A DNA stretch of 64,000 nucleotides from Tolumonas osonensis (GTDB lineage: Bacteria; Pseudomonadota; Gammaproteobacteria; Enterobacterales; Aeromonadaceae). Below the pieces are notes generated by a model, which worked only from the letters and a program-made list of their open reading frames with translations, was not told the DNA's origin and did not search any database. Position numbers and translations under genes: made by a program. The stretch spans positions 62,001 to 126,000 of the forward strand of contig NZ_JACHGR010000011.1 in NCBI RefSeq assembly GCF_014202415.1, read 5' to 3'. Below are positions 25,709 to 36,739 of the stretch, one piece after another (the stretch's first letter is position 1; every line of letters starts with the position of its first letter).

Positions 25709-26854
25709 CTACAAACAGAAACGTCGCACCAGATGCTGAATTAATTCGGTAGTGGGTTTAACAAAGGATAGATCAAGATACTCATCAGGCTGGTGCGCCT
25801 GCGTAATATATCCCGGACCCATCACGATCGTTTCACAACCTAATTGCTGAATGAATGGTGCTTCGGTGCAATAGTTCACGACCTCGGCTTTGTTACCACT
25901 CAGCTGTTCTGCTTCTTTGACAAATGCTGAGTTTTCATCACAGCCATAGGGTGGCACCGGTTCATGCAGATGTTCCAGACTGATGGCGCCTGGGAACTCG
26001 TCTTCCACCGGTGCCAGATGACGTTTCAATTCGGCAATCAAATCATCCGGCATGACGCCGGGAATCGGACGGAAATCAATGCACAGCTCGCACCCGCCGC
26101 AAATGCGGTTGGCGCTGTCACCGCCATGAATGCTGCCCAGATTCAGCGTCGGGTAGGGCACATCAAAATGCGCATTATGGTATTTCTGTTTCAGTTCCTG
26201 TTGCAGCGCCAGCACCTGTGTCAGCACCTTGTGCATGATTTCGATGGCATTGACGCCGTTCGCCGGATTAGATGAGTGCCCGCTTTTGCCGGTAACGCGG
26301 ATCGACTCCGACATATGACCTTTATGCATAAATACCGGCACCAGTCCGGTCGGCTCACCAATCACCGCATAATCCGGGCGGATAGGGTGCGCATCTGCAA
26401 TAGCCTTGGCGCCGGCCATACTGGTTTCTTCATCTGCCGTAGCCAGAATGCGCAGCGGTTTTTTCAACTGCGTTAAATCGATGCCTTTCAGTGCTTCAGC
26501 AATAAAGACAAAGAAGCCTTTCATATCGATCGTGCCAAGACCATAAATACGGTCACCGTCCTGCGTGAGCTTGAACGGATCTTTCTGCCAACGGCCGGCA
26601 TCGAAAGGAACAGTATCGGTGTGTCCGGCAAGGAGCAATCCGCCATCACCACTGCCAAGCGTTGCGATCAGATTGAATTTTCCTGCAGTACCGGGTACCG
26701 GAGTGATATCGATCTCCATGCCTGATTTTTCAAACCAGGATGCCAGCAGTTCAATAACATCTTTATTACTCTGATCCCAGGCTGGGTCTGTGCTGCTGAT
26801 CGATGGCAGCGCGATAATATCGCGGTACATCTGAAAAAAATCGGGATTACTCAT
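25709..26854 (-). CDS. argE: Acetylornithine deacetylase
   Basis: 381-residue M20-family metalloenzyme that removes the acetyl group from N2-acetylornithine to give ornithine. Metal-ligand and catalytic motifs are visible: [12 protein letters not shown] (His and Asp), [12 protein letters not shown] (catalytic Glu), [10 protein letters not shown] and a late His in [19 protein letters not shown] lies before the ATG. Divergent from argCBFH across a 244-bp control region with tandem ARG boxes, as in E. coli argE/argCBH. Its presence means this organism makes ornithine by the linear route, not by ArgJ recycling alone. Confidence 0.96.
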   Translation of the reverse strand: MSNPDFFQMYRDIIALPSISSTDPAWDQSNKDVIELLASWFEKSGMEIDITPVPGTAGKFNLIATLGSGDGGLLLAGHTDTVPFDAGRWQKDPFKLTQDGDRIYGLGTIDMKGFFVFIAEALKGIDLTQLKKPLRILATADEETSMAGAKAIADAHPIRPDYAVIGEPTGLVPVFMHKGHMSESIRVTGKSGHSSNPANGVNAIEIMHKVLTQVLALQQELKQKYHNAHFDVPYPTLNLGSIHGGDSANRICGGCELCIDFRPIPGVMPDDLIAELKRHLAPVEDEFPGAISLEHLHEPVPPYGCDENSAFVKEAEQLSGNKAEVVNYCTEAPFIQQLGCETIVMGPGYITQAHQPDEYLDLSFVKPTTELIQHLVRRFCL

Positions 26855-26887
26855 GTTTCCTCCTTGCGCGGCACAGTTTAATTTGGT

Positions 26888-26926
26888 AAATAATAGAAAT
26901 GCAATCGAAATGCATAAATATTAAGT
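26888..26926. promoter_or_regulatory. Tandem ARG boxes (ArgR operator) between argE and argC
   Basis: Two 18-bp boxes, 26888-26905 and 26909-26926, are separated by 3 bp, the canonical ArgR arrangement. The second has core TGCATAAATATTAA, 8 of 10 defined bases of TGAAT-N4-ATTCA. The first (ATAATAGAAATGCA) has 7 of 10. The position between divergent arg genes supports arginine repression of both. Confidence 0.72.
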
Positions 26927-27098
26927 TGTGAAGGCGGTTCAGGGCGTCTTCAGTCACGGGGCATCCAATATGTTCATTCAGCAATTTTTCATCACACGAC
27001 GATATATTTCTGTCTGAATCTGCCACACTATGTGCCGCAGAAGTCCCATTTCACTTCGCTACGAATTAATCTGAATTTTGAGATAAATGGAAAGCGCT

Positions 27099-28106
27099 AT
27101 GCTTAATGTCGTAATTATTGGTGCCAGTGGCTATGCCGGAGCTGAATTAGCCTTATTAGTACACAAACATCCTGAGCTTAACCTGAAAGGGCTTTATGTG
27201 TCTGCAGGTAGTCAGGATGCCAACAAACCTTTTTCCGCCTTGCATCCGCAGTGCCTGGGCCTGGTCGATCTGCCGGTGAAGCCGCTGGATGACGCCGGCA
27301 TGCAGGAAGCCAAAACCGGCACTGATCTGATCTGTCTGGCCACGGCGCATGAAGTCAGTATGAACCTGGCGCCGCAGTTCCTGACAGCAGGCATTCCGGT
27401 GTTCGATCTGTCCGGTGCGTTCCGTGTGCAGCAGGACGGTTTTTACGACAAATACTACGGTTTCACTCACGATCAACCGGAATGGCTGTCTAAGGCTGTG
27501 TATGGTCTGGCTGAGTGGAATGCAGAACAAATCAAGCAAACCGATCTGGTTGCTGTTGCCGGTTGTTATCCAACCGCCTCACTGCTGGCGCTGAAACCAC
27601 TGATGGCAGCAGGCCTTATCAAGGCTGATACCACGCCCATCATCAATGCGGTATCCGGTGTGTCCGGCGCAGGTCGTAAAGCAGCTATCGGTACCAGCTT
27701 CTGCGAAGTCAGCCTGAACCCGTACGGTGTATTCAACCACCGTCATCAGCCTGAAATCAGCTATCATCTGGGTGGTAAAGTGGTATTCCAGCCACATCTG
27801 GGCAATTTTGTCCGCGGTATTCTGGCAACTATCTATGTGCAACTGGCTGACGGCGTAACCGAAGAACAGGTCAATGCCGCATATCAGCAGGCATACAGCA
27901 ACAGTCCGATTGTGCGTTTAAGCAAACAATGGCCATCCATCCGTGGCGTAGCCGGTACCCCATTCTGTGATCTGCACTGGCAAATGCAGGACGGATTACT
28001 GATCGTTGGCTCGGCAATCGATAACTTGTTGAAAGGTGCCTCTTCTCAGGCGCTGCAATGTATTAACCTACGGTTTGGTTTCGAACCAACACTGGGCCTG
28101 ATGTAA
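27099..28106 (+). CDS. argC: N-acetyl-gamma-glutamyl-phosphate reductase
   Basis: 335-residue NADPH-dependent enzyme of the third step of arginine biosynthesis. The N-terminal Rossmann motif is [14 protein letters not shown]. The catalytic Cys156 lies in VAGCYPTAS (Cys154 in E. coli), followed by [11 protein letters not shown] and [13 protein letters not shown]. An ATG 12 bp earlier (27087) is possible, but [10 protein letters not shown] matches the family start and GGAAAG stands before it. First gene of argC-B-F(-H). Confidence 0.96.
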   Translation: MLNVVIIGASGYAGAELALLVHKHPELNLKGLYVSAGSQDANKPFSALHPQCLGLVDLPVKPLDDAGMQEAKTGTDLICLATAHEVSMNLAPQFLTAGIPVFDLSGAFRVQQDGFYDKYYGFTHDQPEWLSKAVYGLAEWNAEQIKQTDLVAVAGCYPTASLLALKPLMAAGLIKADTTPIINAVSGVSGAGRKAAIGTSFCEVSLNPYGVFNHRHQPEISYHLGGKVVFQPHLGNFVRGILATIYVQLADGVTEEQVNAAYQQAYSNSPIVRLSKQWPSIRGVAGTPFCDLHWQMQDGLLIVGSAIDNLLKGASSQALQCINLRFGFEPTLGLM

Positions 28107-28123
28107 GTACAAGGAAAGTAGCA

Positions 28124-28906
28124 ATGACACAACAAGTTCCGTTGATTATCAAACTCGGTGGCGCCCTGCTGGAAACAGAAGGGGCACTGACGGCTTTCAT
28201 CGGTGGCATTCAGAGTTTCCTGAAACAGTTTCCCCGTCCGCTGGTTCTGGTTCATGGCGGTGGTTGTCTGGTTGACGACCTGCTGAAAGCATTGGGTAAA
28301 ACCAGCACCAAGAAAAACGGTCTGCGTGTTACCCCGCTTGATCAGATCCCTTACGTAGTCGGTGCACTGGCTGGTACCGCAAACAAACAAATGATGGCTG
28401 AGGCGATTGCTCAGGGCCTGAATCCGGTCGGCTTGTCCCTGGCGGATGGTGGCCTGTGCGAAGTCACCCAGCTTGATCCTGAACTGGGCGCAGTCGGTGA
28501 CTGCAAACCGAAGAATCCGGCATTGCTGAAAGCGTTGCTGGCGCAGAATTTCCTACCGGTCATCAGTTCTATCGGTATTACCGCACAAGGTGAACTGATG
28601 AATGTGAACGCGGACCAGGCGGCCATTGCGCTGGCGGAGCTGCTGGATGCCGACCTGCTGATGCTGTCTGATGTTGTCGGTATTCTGGATGCCAACAAAC
28701 AGCTTATCCCTGAACTGGATCCGGCTAAAACAGAACAGCTGGTCGCGGATGGTGTGATCACTGATGGTATGGCTGTGAAAGTAAAAGCGGCCCTGCAGGT
28801 CTCTGCCGCGATTCAGAAACCAATTGTTGTTGCCAGCTGGCGTGATCCGGAACTGTTAGTAAAGCTTGCTAACGGTGAGGCAGCAGGTACTCGTCTCCAA
28901 GCTTAA
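28124..28906 (+). CDS. argB: Acetylglutamate kinase
   Basis: 260-residue amino-acid kinase phosphorylating N-acetylglutamate. Motifs: IIKLGGALLE (ATP site), LVHGGGCLVDDLLK (substrate site), NVNADQAAIALAEL and LLMLSDVVGILD. The short form without the N-terminal extension of arginine-inhibited kinases, as in E. coli, so feedback control is expected at the acetylglutamate synthase step instead. It follows argC by 17 bp. Confidence 0.96.
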   Translation: MTQQVPLIIKLGGALLETEGALTAFIGGIQSFLKQFPRPLVLVHGGGCLVDDLLKALGKTSTKKNGLRVTPLDQIPYVVGALAGTANKQMMAEAIAQGLNPVGLSLADGGLCEVTQLDPELGAVGDCKPKNPALLKALLAQNFLPVISSIGITAQGELMNVNADQAAIALAELLDADLLMLSDVVGILDANKQLIPELDPAKTEQLVADGVITDGMAVKVKAALQVSAAIQKPIVVASWRDPELLVKLANGEAAGTRLQA

Positions 28907-28932
28907 TAAATGGATTGTTAAGGAGCGCAGCG

Positions 28933-29844
28933 ATGCGTCATCTGTTAGATACTACTGAGTTCAATAAAAGCGAATTAGAGGCCCTGATCGCATTAGGTCG
29001 GGAAATGAAAGCGAATCCGGCGGCATTCCGCACCGGACTGGCTGGAAAAAACATCGTAACGCTGTTTGAGAAGCAGTCTCTGCGTACCCGTGTGACGTTT
29101 GATATTGGTATCAATCGTCTGGGCGGTCATGCGGTGTATCTGGATCAGCAGAATGGCGTCATGGGACAGCGTGAATCGGTAAAAGATTTTGCGATGAACC
29201 TGTCCCGCTGGTGTGATGGCATTGTGGCTCGCGTGTTTGATCATAAAACCTTACTGGGTTTACGCGAACATGCCACTGTACCGGTCGTTAACTCGCTGTG
29301 TAACCTTTATCATCCATGTCAGGCGCTGGCGGATTTCATGACCATTGCCGAGAACTACGATGATCTGAGCAAGGTAAAGCTGGCCTATCTGGGCGACGGC
29401 AACAACGTTGCGCATTCCCTGCTGATCACCGGCGCCATTCTGGGTACCGATGTGACGGTGGTGTCCCCGAAAGGTTCCGGTCCGGATGCACAGATTTTTA
29501 ATCTGGCAGCGGAACTGGCGCGCAAATCAGGCGCGAAACTGGCCGTTACAGACAACTGTGCCGATATTCGTGGTTTTGATGTCGCGTACACGGATACCTG
29601 GGTTTCCATGGGTGACAATACCCCGATGGACGCAGTGAAAGACAAGTTCATGCCATACCAGATTAATCAGGCATTATTGGATAACACCGGTATTCGCCAT
29701 GTATTACATTGCCAGCCTGCTCACCGCGAGCTGGAAATCACCTCTGAAGTGATGGATGGCCCATCCTCACTGATCATGGATGAAGCCGAAAATCGCATGC
29801 ACATCCAGAATGCGATTCTCTACACCCTGATCAATCAGGCATAA
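28933..29844 (+). CDS. argF: Ornithine carbamoyltransferase (variant HCQPAHR type)
   Basis: 303-residue transcarbamylase making citrulline from ornithine and carbamoyl phosphate. The carbamoyl-phosphate loop is EKQSLRTRVTFD, then LYHPCQALADF and LGDGNNVAHSLLITGA. The usual HCLP near the C-terminus reads HCQPAHRELE here. This replacement, as I recall, also occurs in some marine gammaproteobacterial ArgF proteins, so it is probably a subfamily trait rather than damage. A TTG at 28915 opens the frame earlier, but the ATG at 28933 has AGGAGC upstream and MRHLLDTTEF fits. An acetylornithine substrate is unlikely with argE present. Confidence 0.9.
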   Translation: MRHLLDTTEFNKSELEALIALGREMKANPAAFRTGLAGKNIVTLFEKQSLRTRVTFDIGINRLGGHAVYLDQQNGVMGQRESVKDFAMNLSRWCDGIVARVFDHKTLLGLREHATVPVVNSLCNLYHPCQALADFMTIAENYDDLSKVKLAYLGDGNNVAHSLLITGAILGTDVTVVSPKGSGPDAQIFNLAAELARKSGAKLAVTDNCADIRGFDVAYTDTWVSMGDNTPMDAVKDKFMPYQINQALLDNTGIRHVLHCQPAHRELEITSEVMDGPSSLIMDEAENRMHIQNAILYTLINQA

Positions 29845-29848
29845 TTTT

Positions 29849-29876
29849 AAGGGAGCCGCAAAAGTGGCTCCTTTTT
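29849..29876 (+). terminator. Terminator hairpin between argF and argH
   Basis: GGGAGCCGC and GTGGCTCC pair around AAAA (one G-U) and are followed by TTTTTC. It lies 5 bp after the argF stop, so argH may be reached by read-through or have its own promoter in 29877-29932. Confidence 0.78.
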
Positions 29877-29932
29877 CTTAATAGCCTCGTTACACTAAGC
29901 ATTACCGCAAGAATTCAAGAAAGGAACCTGTC

Positions 29933-31318
29933 ATGGCTTTATGGGGTGGACGTTTCAGCCAGGCTGCTGATACCCGATTCAAACAATTCAATGATTCACT
30001 GCGCTTTGACTATCGTCTGGCTGAGCAGGATATCGTCGGCTCCATTGGCTGGTCAAAAGCGCTGGTCAGCGTCGGTGTGCTGACGGCAGAAGAACAGGCG
30101 AAACTGGAAGCAGCCCTGCTGGCGCTGAAAGCCGAAGTGGACGCTGATCCGGAACAAATTCTGCGTTCAGATGCTGAAGATATTCACTCCTGGGTGGAAG
30201 GCAAACTGATTGAACGGGTCGGCGATCTGGGTAAAAAACTGCATACCGGACGCAGCCGTAACGATCAGGTCGCGACAGACCTGAAACTCTGGTGCAAACA
30301 GCAGGGCGTTATCCTGCTGGACAGCATTCATGGCCTGCAAACCAAACTGGTGGCGACCGCGCGTCAGTACCAGACCACCACCTTACCGGGCTATACTCAC
30401 CTGCAACGCGCTCAGCCAGTGACATTCTCTCACTGGGCCCTGGCCTATGTGGAAATGCTGGATCGTGACTACACTCGCCTGCAGGATGCGCTGAAACGCC
30501 TGAATACCAGCCCGCTGGGTTCCGGTGCACTGGCTGGTACCGCTTATCCAATCGATCGTCAGGCACTGGCACTGGATCTGGGTTTTGAACGTGCGACCCG
30601 CAACAGTCTGGATTCCGTATCCGACCGTGATCATGCCGTGGAACTGATGAGCACCGCCGCACTGTCCATGATCCACCTGTCTCGTTTTGCCGAAGACCTG
30701 ATTTTCTATGCCTCCGGCGAAGCCGGCTTCATTGAACTGTCAGACAAAGTGACTTCCGGCTCTTCATTGATGCCGCAGAAGAAAAACCCGGATGCACTGG
30801 AGCTGATCCGTGGTAAAACCGGTCGTGTGGCCGGTGCGCTGAATGGCATGCTGATGACACTGAAAGCACTGCCGTTGGCCTACAACAAAGACATGCAGGA
30901 AGACAAAGAAGGCCTGTTTGATGCGCTGGATACCTGGCATGACTGCCTGGATATGGCGCAGCTGGTACTGGAAGATCTGAAAGTCAACGAACCGGTCACC
31001 AAAGCCGCTGCCATGGGGGGCTACTCTAACGCCACCGAACTGGCAGACTATTTGGTGGCAAAAGGTATTCCGTTCCGCGAAGCACACCATATTGTAGGTG
31101 AAGCCGTGGTGTATGCCATTACTCAGCAGAAGCCACTGGAAGATTTGACCGTTGCCGAATTCCAGCAATTCAATACAGTGATTGCCGATGACGTGTATCC
31201 GATTCTGTCACTGGAATCCACACTGGCAAAACGTCAGGCGCTCGGCGGTGTCTGTGCAGAGCAGATTACATTTGCTTTGCAGCAGGCAGAACAGCATCTG
31301 AGTGCCCGCGTAAAATAA
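29933..31318 (+). CDS. argH: Argininosuccinate lyase
   Basis: 461-residue fumarase-superfamily enzyme cleaving argininosuccinate to arginine and fumarate. N-terminal [44 protein letters not shown]-like loop (reads [16 protein letters not shown]) and signature [12 protein letters not shown] at residues 276-287. The protein ends normally; it is not fused to an acetylglutamate synthase domain, as happens in some marine gammaproteobacteria. AAAGGAACC precedes the ATG. argG is not in this cluster, so the preceding enzyme is encoded elsewhere. Confidence 0.96.
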   Translation: MALWGGRFSQAADTRFKQFNDSLRFDYRLAEQDIVGSIGWSKALVSVGVLTAEEQAKLEAALLALKAEVDADPEQILRSDAEDIHSWVEGKLIERVGDLGKKLHTGRSRNDQVATDLKLWCKQQGVILLDSIHGLQTKLVATARQYQTTTLPGYTHLQRAQPVTFSHWALAYVEMLDRDYTRLQDALKRLNTSPLGSGALAGTAYPIDRQALALDLGFERATRNSLDSVSDRDHAVELMSTAALSMIHLSRFAEDLIFYASGEAGFIELSDKVTSGSSLMPQKKNPDALELIRGKTGRVAGALNGMLMTLKALPLAYNKDMQEDKEGLFDALDTWHDCLDMAQLVLEDLKVNEPVTKAAAMGGYSNATELADYLVAKGIPFREAHHIVGEAVVYAITQQKPLEDLTVAEFQQFNTVIADDVYPILSLESTLAKRQALGGVCAEQITFALQQAEQHLSARVK

Positions 31319-31345
31319 AACAATTTGAGAGAGAAGTGTGCCAGT

Positions 31346-31372
31346 AAAAGGGGAGCATCGGCTCTCCTTTTT
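31346..31372 (+). terminator. Terminator after argH
   Basis: AAAAGGGGAGC and GCTCTCCTTTTT pair around ATCG with one G-U, giving a strong hairpin with a T-run. Confidence 0.85.
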
Positions 31373-31408
31373 ATTTATAGAAATTGAGCACAAAAGCGCC
31401 AATAGAAC

Positions 31409-31436
31409 TTGCGCGCAGAATTCTGTCCCGTATAAT
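31409..31436 (+). promoter_or_regulatory. Promoter of the S10 ribosomal operon
   Basis: A perfect TATAAT (31431-31436) stands 16 bp after TTGCGC (31409-31414). The predicted start near 31443 gives a leader of about 167 nt before rpsJ, close to the 172-nt S10 leader of E. coli. Confidence 0.75.
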
Positions 31437-31442
31437 ACGCCA

Positions 31443-31921
<479 letters not shown>

Positions 31922-31943
31922 TTCGGAAAGAGGTTGATAGACA

Positions 31944-32582
31944 ATGACTCTCGGTCTTGTAGGTCGCAAACTGGGCATGACTCGCGTCTTCACTGAAGAC
32001 GGCGTATCTATTCCAGTGACTGTTATTGAAGTAGAAGCCAACCGTGTTACCCAGCTGAAAACTCTGGAAACTGACGGTTACACCGCTGTTCAGGTAACTA
32101 CCGGTGTTAAAAAGGCAAGCCGCCTGACTAAAGCTGAAGCTGGCCATTTCGCCAAAGCTGAAGTAGAAGCGGGCCGCGGTCTGTGGGAATTCCGTCTGAA
32201 TGACGGCGAAGGCGCTGACCTGAAAGTTGGCTCTGAGCTGAAAGTAGACATTTTCGCTGACGTTAAAAAAGCAGACGTTACTGGTATCTCTAAAGGTAAA
32301 GGCTTTGCCGGTACCGTTAAGCGCTGGAACTTCCGCACCCAGGACATGACCCATGGTAACTCCCGTTCACATCGTGTACCGGGTTCTATCGGTCAGAACC
32401 AGTCTCCGGGTAAAGTGTTCAAAGGCAAGAAAATGGCTGGCCACATGGGTAACGAACGTGTAACCGTTCAGAGCCTGGATATCGTGCGCGTTGATGTTGA
32501 ACGTAACCTGCTGCTCATTAAAGGTGCAGTTCCAGGTGCGACCAACGGCGACGTGATCGTCAAGCCTGCCGTTAAAGCGTAA
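31944..32582 (+). CDS. rplC: 50S ribosomal protein L3
   Basis: 212 residues (E. coli 209), one of the early-assembly proteins near the peptidyl transferase centre. [16 protein letters not shown] at the start and the long loop [20 protein letters not shown] near residue 150. Gln151 corresponds to the PrmB-methylated glutamine. An AAGAGG sequence precedes the ATG. Second gene of the S10 operon. Confidence 0.98.
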   Translation: MTLGLVGRKLGMTRVFTEDGVSIPVTVIEVEANRVTQLKTLETDGYTAVQVTTGVKKASRLTKAEAGHFAKAEVEAGRGLWEFRLNDGEGADLKVGSELKVDIFADVKKADVTGISKGKGFAGTVKRWNFRTQDMTHGNSRSHRVPGSIGQNQSPGKVFKGKKMAGHMGNERVTVQSLDIVRVDVERNLLLIKGAVPGATNGDVIVKPAVKA

Positions 32583-32599
32583 CGTCTGAGGAGATAGTA

Positions 32600-33205
32600 A
32601 TGGAATTGGTATTGAAAGACGCGCAGAGCGCTCTTCAGGTTTCCGAAACTACCTTCGGTCGTGAGTTCAACGAAGCTCTGGTTCACCAGGTAGTCGTTGC
32701 TTATGCTGCTGCTGCCCGTCAGGGTACGCGCGCGCAGAAGACTCGCTCTGAAGTGTCTGGCGGCGGTAAAAAACCGTGGCGTCAGAAGGGTACTGGTCGT
32801 GCCCGTGCTGGTACTATCCGCTCTCCAATTTGGCGTGGCGGTGGAGTGACATTTGCGGCTAAACCGCAAGATCACAGCCAGAAAGTAAACCGTAAAATGT
32901 ACCGTGGTGCGATCCAAAGCATCCTGTCTGAACTGGTTCGCCAGGAACGTCTGGTAGTTGTAGAGAAATTTGGTGTTGAAGCTCCTAAAACTAAAGAGCT
33001 GCTGACCAAACTGCAAGCACTGGATTTGAAAGACGTGCTGATCGTTACCCCAGAAGTTGAAGAAAATCTGTTCCTGGCTGCACGCAACCTGTACAAGGTT
33101 GACGTACGCGACGTAACAGGTATTGATCCGGTTAGCCTGATCGCCTTCGACAAGGTACTGATGACTGCTGATGCAGTGAAGCAAATCGAGGAGATGCTGG
33201 CATGA
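32600..33205 (+). CDS. rplD: 50S ribosomal protein L4
   Basis: 201 residues, as in E. coli. The internal loop [20 protein letters not shown] (about residues 54-73) lines the exit tunnel. The C-terminal part includes [18 protein letters not shown]. In enterics free L4 represses its own S10 operon through the leader, and a leader of suitable length is present here. Its stop overlaps the rplW start by 4 bp (ATGA). Confidence 0.98.
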   Translation: MELVLKDAQSALQVSETTFGREFNEALVHQVVVAYAAAARQGTRAQKTRSEVSGGGKKPWRQKGTGRARAGTIRSPIWRGGGVTFAAKPQDHSQKVNRKMYRGAIQSILSELVRQERLVVVEKFGVEAPKTKELLTKLQALDLKDVLIVTPEVEENLFLAARNLYKVDVRDVTGIDPVSLIAFDKVLMTADAVKQIEEMLA

Positions 33206-33507
33206 TCCGTGAAGAGCGTCTACTGAAAGTTCTGAAGGCTCCGCACATCTCTGAAAAGAGCACAATGGTAGCTGAAAAGCTGAACACAATCGTGTTCAAG
33301 ATTGCTACTGATGCGACTAAAGCGGAAGTCAAAGCGGCAGTTGAAAAACTGTTCGAAGTTAAGGTTGAAGCTGTTCGTACCCTGAACGTTGCTGGTAAGA
33401 CCAAACGTACTGGTGCGCGCATGGGCCGTCGTTCCGATTGGAAAAAAGCCTACGTGACACTGGTTGAAGGTCAAGACATCGACTTCGTTGGCGGCGCTGC
33501 CGAGTAA
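33202..33507 (+). CDS. rplW: 50S ribosomal protein L23
   Basis: 101 residues: [40 protein letters not shown] and [20 protein letters not shown]. It sits at the tunnel exit and is the docking site for trigger factor and SRP. Translationally coupled to rplD. Length fits (E. coli 100). Confidence 0.98.
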   Translation: MIREERLLKVLKAPHISEKSTMVAEKLNTIVFKIATDATKAEVKAAVEKLFEVKVEAVRTLNVAGKTKRTGARMGRRSDWKKAYVTLVEGQDIDFVGGAAE

Positions 33508-33521
33508 GAGGAATTTAAAAA

Positions 33522-34343
33522 ATGGCAATCGTAAAATGTAAGCCTACCTCTCCGGGTCGTCGTCACGTCGTTAAGATCGTTACACCGGAGCTGCATAAAG
33601 GTAAACCGTTTGCTGGCCTGCTGGAAGAAAAACGTAAAACTGGCGGTCGTAACAACAACGGTCGTATCACTACCCGTCATATCGGTGGTGGTCACAAACA
33701 GCACTATCGTCTGATTGATTTCAAACGCAACAAAGACGGTATCCCAGCTAAAATCGAACGTCTGGAATACGATCCAAACCGTTCTGCTAACATCGCACTG
33801 GTGTTGTACGCAGACGGCGAACGTCGTTATATCCTGGCACCGAAAAACATGAAAGCTGGTGATCCAATCGTTTCTGGTGTGGATGCACCGATCAAAGCAG
33901 GTAACGCGCTGCCAATGCGTAATATCCCGGTTGGTACTACTGTTCACGCAGTAGAAATGAAACCAGGTAAAGGCGCACAGCTGGCTCGTTCTGCTGGTGC
34001 TAGCGTACAGATCCTGGCGCGTGAAGGTGCATATGTAACCTTACGTCTGCGCTCTGGTGAAGTTCGTAAAGTTCTGGCTGAATGCCGTGCTACTATCGGT
34101 GAAGTTGGTAACTCAGAACACATGTTGCGTCAATTGGGTAAAGCCGGTGCTAACCGCTGGCGTGGTGTTCGTCCTACCGTTCGTGGTATGGCGATGAACC
34201 CAGTTGACCACCCACATGGTGGTGGTGAGGGTCGCAACAAAGGTATCCAGCCTGTATCTCCTTGGGGTACTCCGGCTAAAGGCTACCGCACACGTAGCAA
34301 CAAGCGCACTGACAAGTACATTGTACGTCGTCGTAACAAGTAA
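33522..34343 (+). CDS. rplB: 50S ribosomal protein L2
   Basis: 273 residues, same as E. coli. [16 protein letters not shown] at the start, [20 protein letters not shown], and the conserved [14 protein letters not shown] loop whose His lies near the peptidyl transferase centre. Basic C-terminus [20 protein letters not shown] lies upstream. Required for subunit joining and 23S rRNA assembly. Confidence 0.98.
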   Translation: MAIVKCKPTSPGRRHVVKIVTPELHKGKPFAGLLEEKRKTGGRNNNGRITTRHIGGGHKQHYRLIDFKRNKDGIPAKIERLEYDPNRSANIALVLYADGERRYILAPKNMKAGDPIVSGVDAPIKAGNALPMRNIPVGTTVHAVEMKPGKGAQLARSAGASVQILAREGAYVTLRLRSGEVRKVLAECRATIGEVGNSEHMLRQLGKAGANRWRGVRPTVRGMAMNPVDHPHGGGEGRNKGIQPVSPWGTPAKGYRTRSNKRTDKYIVRRRNK

Positions 34344-34643
<300 letters not shown>

Positions 34644-34653
34644 GGGATAAATG

Positions 34654-34998
34654 ATGGAAGCTATCGCTAAACACCGTTTTGCCCGTACTTCTGCACAGAA
34701 AGCCCGCCTGGTTGCTGATCAGGTTCGCGGTCTGCCTGTGGATCGGGCCTTGAACCTGCTGGCATTCAGCCCGAAAAAAGCGGCTGAGCTGATCAAAAAG
34801 GTTCTGGAGTCTGCTGTTGCTAACGCAGAGCACAATGAAGGCGCGGATATCGACACCCTGAAAGTGAAAACTATCATGGTTGACGAAGGTCCATCTCTGA
34901 AGCGTATTCGTGCTCGTGCTAAAGGCCGTGCGGACCGTATCGTCAAGCGTACTGCCCACATCACTGTGGTAGTATCCGACGCTAAGGCTGGGAGATAA
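34654..34998 (+). CDS. rplV: 50S ribosomal protein L22
   Basis: 114 residues (E. coli 110): [40 protein letters not shown] and [19 protein letters not shown]. The beta-hairpin around [12 protein letters not shown] lines the exit tunnel and is where macrolide-resistance changes occur. ATGATG at the start offers two codons; the second, at 34654, is better spaced from the AGGGA and matches the family. Confidence 0.97.
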   Translation: MEAIAKHRFARTSAQKARLVADQVRGLPVDRALNLLAFSPKKAAELIKKVLESAVANAEHNEGADIDTLKVKTIMVDEGPSLKRIRARAKGRADRIVKRTAHITVVVSDAKAGR

Positions 34999-35001
34999 GC
35001 A

Positions 35002-35718
35002 ATGGGTCAGAAAGTACATCCTAATGGTATCCGTTTAGGTATTACCAAGCCGTTCAACTCTACTTGGTATGCGAATACCAAAGAGTTCGCAGACAATCTG
35101 CACGGTGATTTTCAGGTACGTCAGTATCTGACCAAGGAGCTGAAAGCAGCCTCTCTGTCCCGCATTGTGATCGAGCGTCCAGCTAAGAGCATTCGCGTGA
35201 CTATCCACACTGCCCGTCCAGGTGTAGTGATTGGTAAGAAAGGTGAAGATGTTGAAAAACTGCGCAAGCAAATCGCCAGCATCGCTGGTGTGCCTGCACA
35301 GATCAACATCGCTGAAGTTCGTAAGCCAGAGTTGGACTCTCAGCTGGTTGCTGACAGTATCTCCTCTCAGCTGGAACGTCGTGTTATGTTCCGTCGCGCT
35401 ATGAAGCGTGCGGTACAAAACGCAATGCGTCTGGGTGCTAAAGGTATCAAAGTTGAAGTTAGCGGCCGTTTAGGTGGTGCAGAAATCGCGCGTTCCGAAT
35501 GGTACCGTGAAGGTCGTGTACCGCTGCACACTCTGCGTGCAGACATCGACTATGCTACCTCTGAAGCACACACCACTTATGGTGTTATCGGTGTTAAGGT
35601 ATGGATCTTCAAAGGTGAAGTTCTGGGCGGTCTGGCTGCTGTGAACGCTGCTGCTGCAGCTGCACAGCAAGAGCCGGCTCCTGCCAAGCCGAAACGCAAA
35701 CCGCGTGGTGCTAAGTAA
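35002..35718 (+). CDS. rpsC: 30S ribosomal protein S3
   Basis: 238 residues (E. coli 233). [20 protein letters not shown], the KH domain with [20 protein letters not shown] and the C-terminal [17 protein letters not shown]. It forms part of the mRNA entry channel with helicase activity. A low-complexity Ala/Gln/Pro/Lys tail from about residue 213 is typical of the family. It starts 3 bp after the rplV stop. Confidence 0.98.
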   Translation: MGQKVHPNGIRLGITKPFNSTWYANTKEFADNLHGDFQVRQYLTKELKAASLSRIVIERPAKSIRVTIHTARPGVVIGKKGEDVEKLRKQIASIAGVPAQINIAEVRKPELDSQLVADSISSQLERRVMFRRAMKRAVQNAMRLGAKGIKVEVSGRLGGAEIARSEWYREGRVPLHTLRADIDYATSEAHTTYGVIGVKVWIFKGEVLGGLAAVNAAAAAAQQEPAPAKPKRKPRGAK

Positions 35719-35731
35719 GGAGAACCGGTAA

Positions 35732-36145
35732 ATGTTGCAACCAAAGCGTACAAAGTTCCGTAAGGTTCATAAAGGCCGTAACCGCGGTCTGGCTAATGCA
35801 GGTAGCGATGTATCTTTCGGTACCTACGGTCTGAAAGCGGTAACTCGTGGCCAGCTGACTGCGCGTCAGATCGAAGCTGCACGTCGTGCGATGACCCGTG
35901 CTGTTAAGCGTCAAGGTAAAATTTGGATCCGTGTTTTCCCGGACAAACCAATTACTGAGAAACCGCTTGAAGTGCGTATGGGTAAAGGTAAGGGTAACGT
36001 AGAATACTGGGTTGCCTTGATCCAACCAGGCAAAGTGCTGTACGAGATGGACGGTGTACCAGAATCTCTGGCACGTGAAGCATTCGAATTAGCGGCTGCT
36101 AAACTGTCTGTTAAGACCACCTTTGTTATTCGGACGGCAATGTGA
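35732..36145 (+). CDS. rplP: 50S ribosomal protein L16
   Basis: 137 residues: [40 protein letters not shown], then [20 protein letters not shown]. It binds near the A site and supports late 50S maturation. The Arg in VRMGKGKGN corresponds to the YcfD-hydroxylated position in E. coli. Stop overlaps the rpmC start by one base. Confidence 0.98.
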   Translation: MLQPKRTKFRKVHKGRNRGLANAGSDVSFGTYGLKAVTRGQLTARQIEAARRAMTRAVKRQGKIWIRVFPDKPITEKPLEVRMGKGKGNVEYWVALIQPGKVLYEMDGVPESLAREAFELAAAKLSVKTTFVIRTAM

Positions 36146-36336
36146 TGAAAGCTCAAGATCTGCGTCAGAAAAGTGTGGAAGAGCTGAAAGCTGAGCTGCT
36201 GGGCCTGCTGCGTGAGCAGTTTAATCTGCGCATTCAGAAGAGCACTGGTCAGCTGAACCAGACTCACACTATTAAACAAGTACGTCGCGACATCGCGCGC
36301 GTTAAAACTGTACTGAACGAGAAGGCAGGTGCGTAA
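36145..36336 (+). CDS. rpmC: 50S ribosomal protein L29
   Basis: 63 residues, as in E. coli: [20 protein letters not shown] then [20 protein letters not shown]. Two-helix protein near the tunnel exit next to L23. The start ATG shares its first base with the rplP stop (TGATG), and the stop shares a base with the rpsQ start (TAATG), so three genes are tightly coupled. Confidence 0.97.
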   Translation: MKAQDLRQKSVEELKAELLGLLREQFNLRIQKSTGQLNQTHTIKQVRRDIARVKTVLNEKAGA

Positions 36337-36584
36337 TGACTGATACAACCCGTACTCTGCAAGGTCGTGTAGTTAGTGACAAAATGGACAAGTCCATTAC
36401 TGTGGCTGTTGAACGTAAGGTAAAACACCCGATCTACGGGAAAATTATCGTGCGTACTACTAAGCTGCATGTCCATGATGAAAACAACGAATGCAAGACT
36501 GGCGACCTGGTGGAAATCCGCGAGTGTCGTCCACTGTCCAAGACCAAGTCCTGGACTCTGGTATCCGTTGTAGAAAAAGCCTAA
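36336..36584 (+). CDS. rpsQ: 30S ribosomal protein S17
   Basis: 82 residues (E. coli 84): [40 protein letters not shown] and [22 protein letters not shown]-fold primary 16S rRNA binder. Last gene of the S10 operon; a rho-independent terminator follows 25 bp later. Confidence 0.98.
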   Translation: MTDTTRTLQGRVVSDKMDKSITVAVERKVKHPIYGKIIVRTTKLHVHDENNECKTGDLVEIRECRPLSKTKSWTLVSVVEKA

Positions 36585-36608
36585 TCATCGATTAGGATTG
36601 GAATGTGA

Positions 36609-36637
36609 GCGGCCCTTTACCGGGCCGTTCATTTTTT
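36609..36637 (+). terminator. Terminator of the S10 operon
   Basis: CGGCCC (36610-36615), loop TTTACC and GGGCCG (36622-36627), followed by TTCATTTTTT. It marks the boundary between the S10 and spc operons. Confidence 0.87.
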
Positions 36638-36739
36638 GTCTACCACTTTGTTTGGTGCTGTGATATTATGCCGCGCCTTTCATAAAGGTAGCCAGATGCC
36701 CACATTTAGTGGGAAGTAGTTATTTAGCGGAGCACTAAC
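36638..36739 (+). promoter_or_regulatory. Probable spc operon promoter region
   Basis: 102 bp between the S10 terminator and rplN, the place of the spc promoter in E. coli. A minus-10-like TATTAT lies at 36664-36669, but I see no convincing minus-35 at the right distance. An inverted pair CCCACA/TAGTGGG just before the gene could form a leader hairpin. Confidence 0.45.

Noticed and set aside
28933-29844. argF as a damaged or acetylornithine-type transcarbamylase because of HCQP
   Set aside because: The frame is intact, other motifs are normal, and argE is present, so a normal ornithine enzyme of a variant subfamily is more likely.
29933-31318. Possible ArgH-ArgA fusion as in some marine gammaproteobacteria
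   Set aside because: The protein ends at 461 residues and the stop is followed directly by a terminator; no acetyltransferase domain is present.
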